64,000 bases of DNA from Arthrobacter sp. PAMC25564 (lineage in GTDB: Bacteria; Actinomycetota; Actinomycetes; Actinomycetales; Micrococcaceae), in assembly GCF_004798705.1 (NCBI RefSeq), contig NZ_CP039290.1, positions 558,001-622,000 of the forward strand, written 5' to 3'. The stretch's first letter is position 1. Every line of letters begins with the position of its first letter. Shown here piece after piece: positions 61,668-64,000 of the stretch. The position numbers and the translations under genes were made by a program. The notes beneath the pieces are model-generated. The model made no database searches and was not told the origin of the DNA. It was given only the letters and a program-made list of their open reading frames with translations.

Positions 61668-62470
61668 GCACGTCAACCGCCACCCCCGTGATCGAACTGA
61701 AGAACGTCAAGGTCCACCACCGGGCACGGACCGGCGGGTTCTTCCGGCCCAACATCGTCAAGGCCGTCAACGGCGTGGACTTCAGCATCAGCCGCGGCGA
61801 GACCGTCGGGATCGTGGGCGAATCGGGCTGCGGCAAGTCCACCCTGGCCTCCGTGCTCGTGGGCCTGCAGGCGCCCACCTCCGGCGAGGTCCTGTTCCGC
61901 GGCCGGCCGGCCATCAAACGGAACGCCGCCCTGCGCAAGGAATTCGGCCGCTCCGTCGCCGTGGTCTTCCAGGACCCGGCCACGGCCCTGAACCCGCGGA
62001 TGACCATCCAGGACATCCTCACCGACCCGCTCCAGATCCACGGGATCGGGACGGCAGCCTCCCGCGCCGCCAGAAGCAAAGAGCTGCTGGCCCTCGTCGG
62101 GCTGCCCCAGTCCGCGGCCGAAGTCACCCCCTCACAGGTGTCCGGCGGCCAGCGCCAGCGCGTTGCGATTGCCCGCGCCCTCGCCCTGGATCCGGACATC
62201 ATCGTGGCGGACGAGCCGACGTCGGCCCTGGACGTCTCGGTGCGGGCGCAGGTGCTGAACCTGCTGGCCGACCTCAAGATGCAACTGAACCTGGGGCTGG
62301 TGTTCATTTCCCACGACATCCAGACCGTCCGCTACGTCTCGGACCGGATCTGCGTCATGTACTTCGGCGAAATCGTGGAAGAAGGACCCGCGGCCGAGGT
62401 CTTTGGCGACCCCCGCAACGACTACACCAAGAAGCTGCTCGGCGCCGCGCCCAGCCTGCTGCACCCCTGA
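61664..62470 (+). CDS. ABC transporter ATPase (DppF type), sialic acid uptake
   Basis: A 268-aa ATPase: Walker A GESGCGKSTLASVL, Q-loop FQDPATALNPRM, signature VSGGQRQRVAIARALALDP, Walker B IIVADEPTSALD and the switch FISHDIQ. It should form the heterodimer of nucleotide-binding domains with the ATPase half of the fused protein. The GTG start overlaps the fusion gene's stop. Confidence 0.91.
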   Translation: MSTSTATPVIELKNVKVHHRARTGGFFRPNIVKAVNGVDFSISRGETVGIVGESGCGKSTLASVLVGLQAPTSGEVLFRGRPAIKRNAALRKEFGRSVAVVFQDPATALNPRMTIQDILTDPLQIHGIGTAASRAARSKELLALVGLPQSAAEVTPSQVSGGQRQRVAIARALALDPDIIVADEPTSALDVSVRAQVLNLLADLKMQLNLGLVFISHDIQTVRYVSDRICVMYFGEIVEEGPAAEVFGDPRNDYTKKLLGAAPSLLHP

Positions 62471-62522
62471 TTCTTCCCTTTCAGCTTTTACCCCGTTCAA
62501 CCACCCATCATTGGAGTTTCCT

Positions 62523-63440
62523 GTGTCCACCCGATTCCAGGGCGTCATCCCGCCCGTCGTCACCCCCCGCCACGCGGACGGCAGCATCGACACCGATTCA
62601 CTGCAGAACCTCACCCGGCACCTGCTCGACGGCGGCGTATCCGGACTCTTCGTCCTCGGCTCGTCCGCAGAGGTTCCCTACCTGACGAACGCCGAGCGTG
62701 AACTCGTCGTCAGCACCATCGCCGCGGCGAACGCCGGCACCGTGCCGCTGATCGTCGGCGCCAACGAGCAGACCACCAACCGCGTCATCGACGAGGCCAG
62801 GAAAGTCATTGACCTCGGCGCCGACGCAATCGTGGTGACCTCGATGTACTACGCCATCGGCAACGCGGACGAGACTGAAACCCACTTCCGCACCATCCAC
62901 GACGCCGTCAGCACGCCGGTCTTCGCCTACGACGTCCCCGTCCGCACCCACTTCAAGCTGCCCACCGAACTGCTGGTCCGTCTCGGCCGCGACGGCGTAA
63001 TCGCCGGAGTCAAGGACTCCTCAGGCGACGACGTCGCCTTCCGCCAACTGCTCCTGGCGGCCCGGGACATCCCGAACTTCGACATCTTTACCGGCCACGA
63101 GGTTGTCGTCGACGGCGCACTGCTCGGCGGCGCCCAGGGCGTGGTACCGGGCCTGGGCAACGTGGACCCGCGCGGCTACCGCAACCTCGTCGAGGCCGCA
63201 GCCGCGGGCGACTGGGCCAAGGCCGCTGCCGAACAGGACCGGCTGGCAGACCTGTTCGAGATCGTCTACACCCCCAACGGACGTGTCTCCGGCGGAGCCG
63301 CAGGACTCGGCGCCTTCAAGACCGCCCTGCAGATCATGGGCGTGATCGAATCCAACACCATGAGCACGCCCATGCTGGCATTGAACGAGGACGAGACGAC
63401 GGCGATCAAGGTCATCCTGGAACGCAACGGCCTCGTCTAG
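62523..63440 (+). CDS. nanA: N-acetylneuraminate lyase-like (DHDPS/NAL family)
   Basis: A 305-aa TIM-barrel class I aldolase. The substrate carboxylate loop is LGSSAEVPYL, a change from the usual GS/T-T-G-E. Tyr in FAYDVPV and the Schiff-base Lys in AGVKDSSGDD are in place. In this locus it should split N-acetylneuraminate into N-acetylmannosamine and pyruvate. GTG at 62523 has GGAG six bases upstream. It lies 52 bp after the transporter ATPase and 46 bp before the kinase gene. Confidence 0.84.
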   Translation: MSTRFQGVIPPVVTPRHADGSIDTDSLQNLTRHLLDGGVSGLFVLGSSAEVPYLTNAERELVVSTIAAANAGTVPLIVGANEQTTNRVIDEARKVIDLGADAIVVTSMYYAIGNADETETHFRTIHDAVSTPVFAYDVPVRTHFKLPTELLVRLGRDGVIAGVKDSSGDDVAFRQLLLAARDIPNFDIFTGHEVVVDGALLGGAQGVVPGLGNVDPRGYRNLVEAAAAGDWAKAAAEQDRLADLFEIVYTPNGRVSGGAAGLGAFKTALQIMGVIESNTMSTPMLALNEDETTAIKVILERNGLV

Positions 63441-63486
63441 CCCTGCCCCGTGCGCTGCGGGCCGTCGGGATCCCTCTGTTAGGAAA

Positions 63487-64000
63487 ATGATGTACGCAAT
63501 CGGTGTTGACCTGGGTGGGACGAAGACTGCTGCCGGGGTTGTTTCGGAGGCCGGGGAGGTGCTGTTTATAGAGACAGTTCCGACTCTCAACCGGGCCGGG
63601 GGCGAGGCGATTCTGGATGCGACCGCAGCCCTGGTTGCAGGGCTGCGGGAGCGGGCCGCTGCGGAGGGCATGCCCATCTCCCGGGTGGGCGTCGGATCTG
63701 CCGGAGTGATCGATGCCGGGCGCGGAGTTGTGGTCTCGGCTACCGAAGCGATCCACGGCTGGGCGGGCACGGCACTTACGGAAGGGCTGGCCAAGCGGCT
63801 CGGGCTTGCCGCGGAGGCTGTCCGGGCCGTCAACGATGTCCATGCCCACGCCCTGGGTGAGGCGTGGCACGGTGCGGCAGCCGGCACAGCAAGCTCGCTG
63901 CTGGTGGCCTTCGGCACGGGCGTTGGCGGGAGCCTGGTCCTGGACGGCAAGCCGGTGCTCGGGCACCGCTACGTCGGCGGCCACGTCGGCCACTTCGCCT
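63487..64000 (+). CDS. nanK: ROK-family sugar kinase, likely N-acetylmannosamine kinase (C-terminus beyond window)
   Basis: The first 171 codons of a ROK kinase starting at ATGATG (AGGAAA just upstream). Motifs: the ATP phosphate loop GVDLGGTKTAAGVV, VGSAGVID, the catalytic base region VNDVHAHALGEAWHG, FGTGVGGSLVLDG, and GGHVGHFA at the window end, where the zinc-binding cysteines would follow. Next to nanA it most likely phosphorylates N-acetylmannosamine. Confidence 0.87.
   Translation, partial: MMYAIGVDLGGTKTAAGVVSEAGEVLFIETVPTLNRAGGEAILDATAALVAGLRERAAAEGMPISRVGVGSAGVIDAGRGVVVSATEAIHGWAGTALTEGLAKRLGLAAEAVRAVNDVHAHALGEAWHGAAAGTASSLLVAFGTGVGGSLVLDGKPVLGHRYVGGHVGHFA

Overview
The window is high-GC actinobacterial DNA. 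Gene content and order point to Arthrobacter or a close relative (Pseudarthrobacter, Paenarthrobacter; Micrococcales): the fhaA-fhaB-pstP-rodA-pbpA-pknA-pknB morphogenesis operon, a tandem glycine riboswitch before gcvP, a DUF5997 gene, frequent GTG starts and ATGA/GTGA overlaps. The genus is inferred from these features, not from a marker gene.

Region 1 (1-9636, minus strand) is a catabolic operon that, read in its own direction, encodes a cytochrome P450, an ATP-grasp PEP-synthase-like protein, a PEP-utiliser-like protein with a phosphohistidine domain, a short-chain dehydrogenase, a [2Fe-2S] ferredoxin, a ferredoxin reductase, an HD phosphohydrolase and an aldehyde dehydrogenase cut by the window start. 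This matches, in the order J-I-H-G-F-E-D-C, the cre genes for 4-cresol catabolism in Corynebacterium glutamicum. There the phenol is phosphorylated, its methyl group is oxidised by the P450, the phosphate is removed, and the alcohol and aldehyde are oxidised to 4-hydroxybenzoate. An IclR regulator lies just upstream of the P450, with a 17-bp palindrome between them.

Region 2 (9781-12893) holds a short UvrA-like ABC ATPase and a second HD phosphohydrolase that is a paralogue of the cre one. Region 3 (13259-19684) is a 5-oxoproline/KipI-KipA type operon: pxpA, an MHS-family transporter, a fused PxpB-PxpC protein and a biotin carboxylase with its own biotinyl domain. A GntR regulator is divergent from pxpA.

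Region 4 (19810-31577) is a glycine/serine one-carbon operon under a glycine riboswitch: gcvP, gcvT, gcvH, glyA, sdaA, lipA, a methylenetetrahydrofolate-reductase-like gene, a CycA-type permease and purU. Behind it lies a decayed urease remnant (ureA with its ATG changed to ACG, and a 3'-truncated ureB with no ureC).

Region 5 (32413-44752) is mixed: a lipoprotein, a LysR-effector-domain protein without a DNA-binding domain, DUF5997, small oxidoreductases, an amine catabolism operon (permease, universal stress protein, flavin amine oxidase) facing a TetR gene across a perfect palindrome, a secreted polysaccharide deacetylase, tRNA-Leu(CAG) with a strong terminator, and a DMT-like transporter.

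Region 6 (45107-54791) is the FHA / PP2C / RodA / PbpA / PknA / PknB operon that controls cell-wall growth. Region 7 (54894 to the end) is a sialic acid locus: a sialidase with no signal peptide, an oligopeptide-type ABC transporter with a fused permease-ATPase, an N-acetylneuraminate lyase and the start of a ROK kinase.
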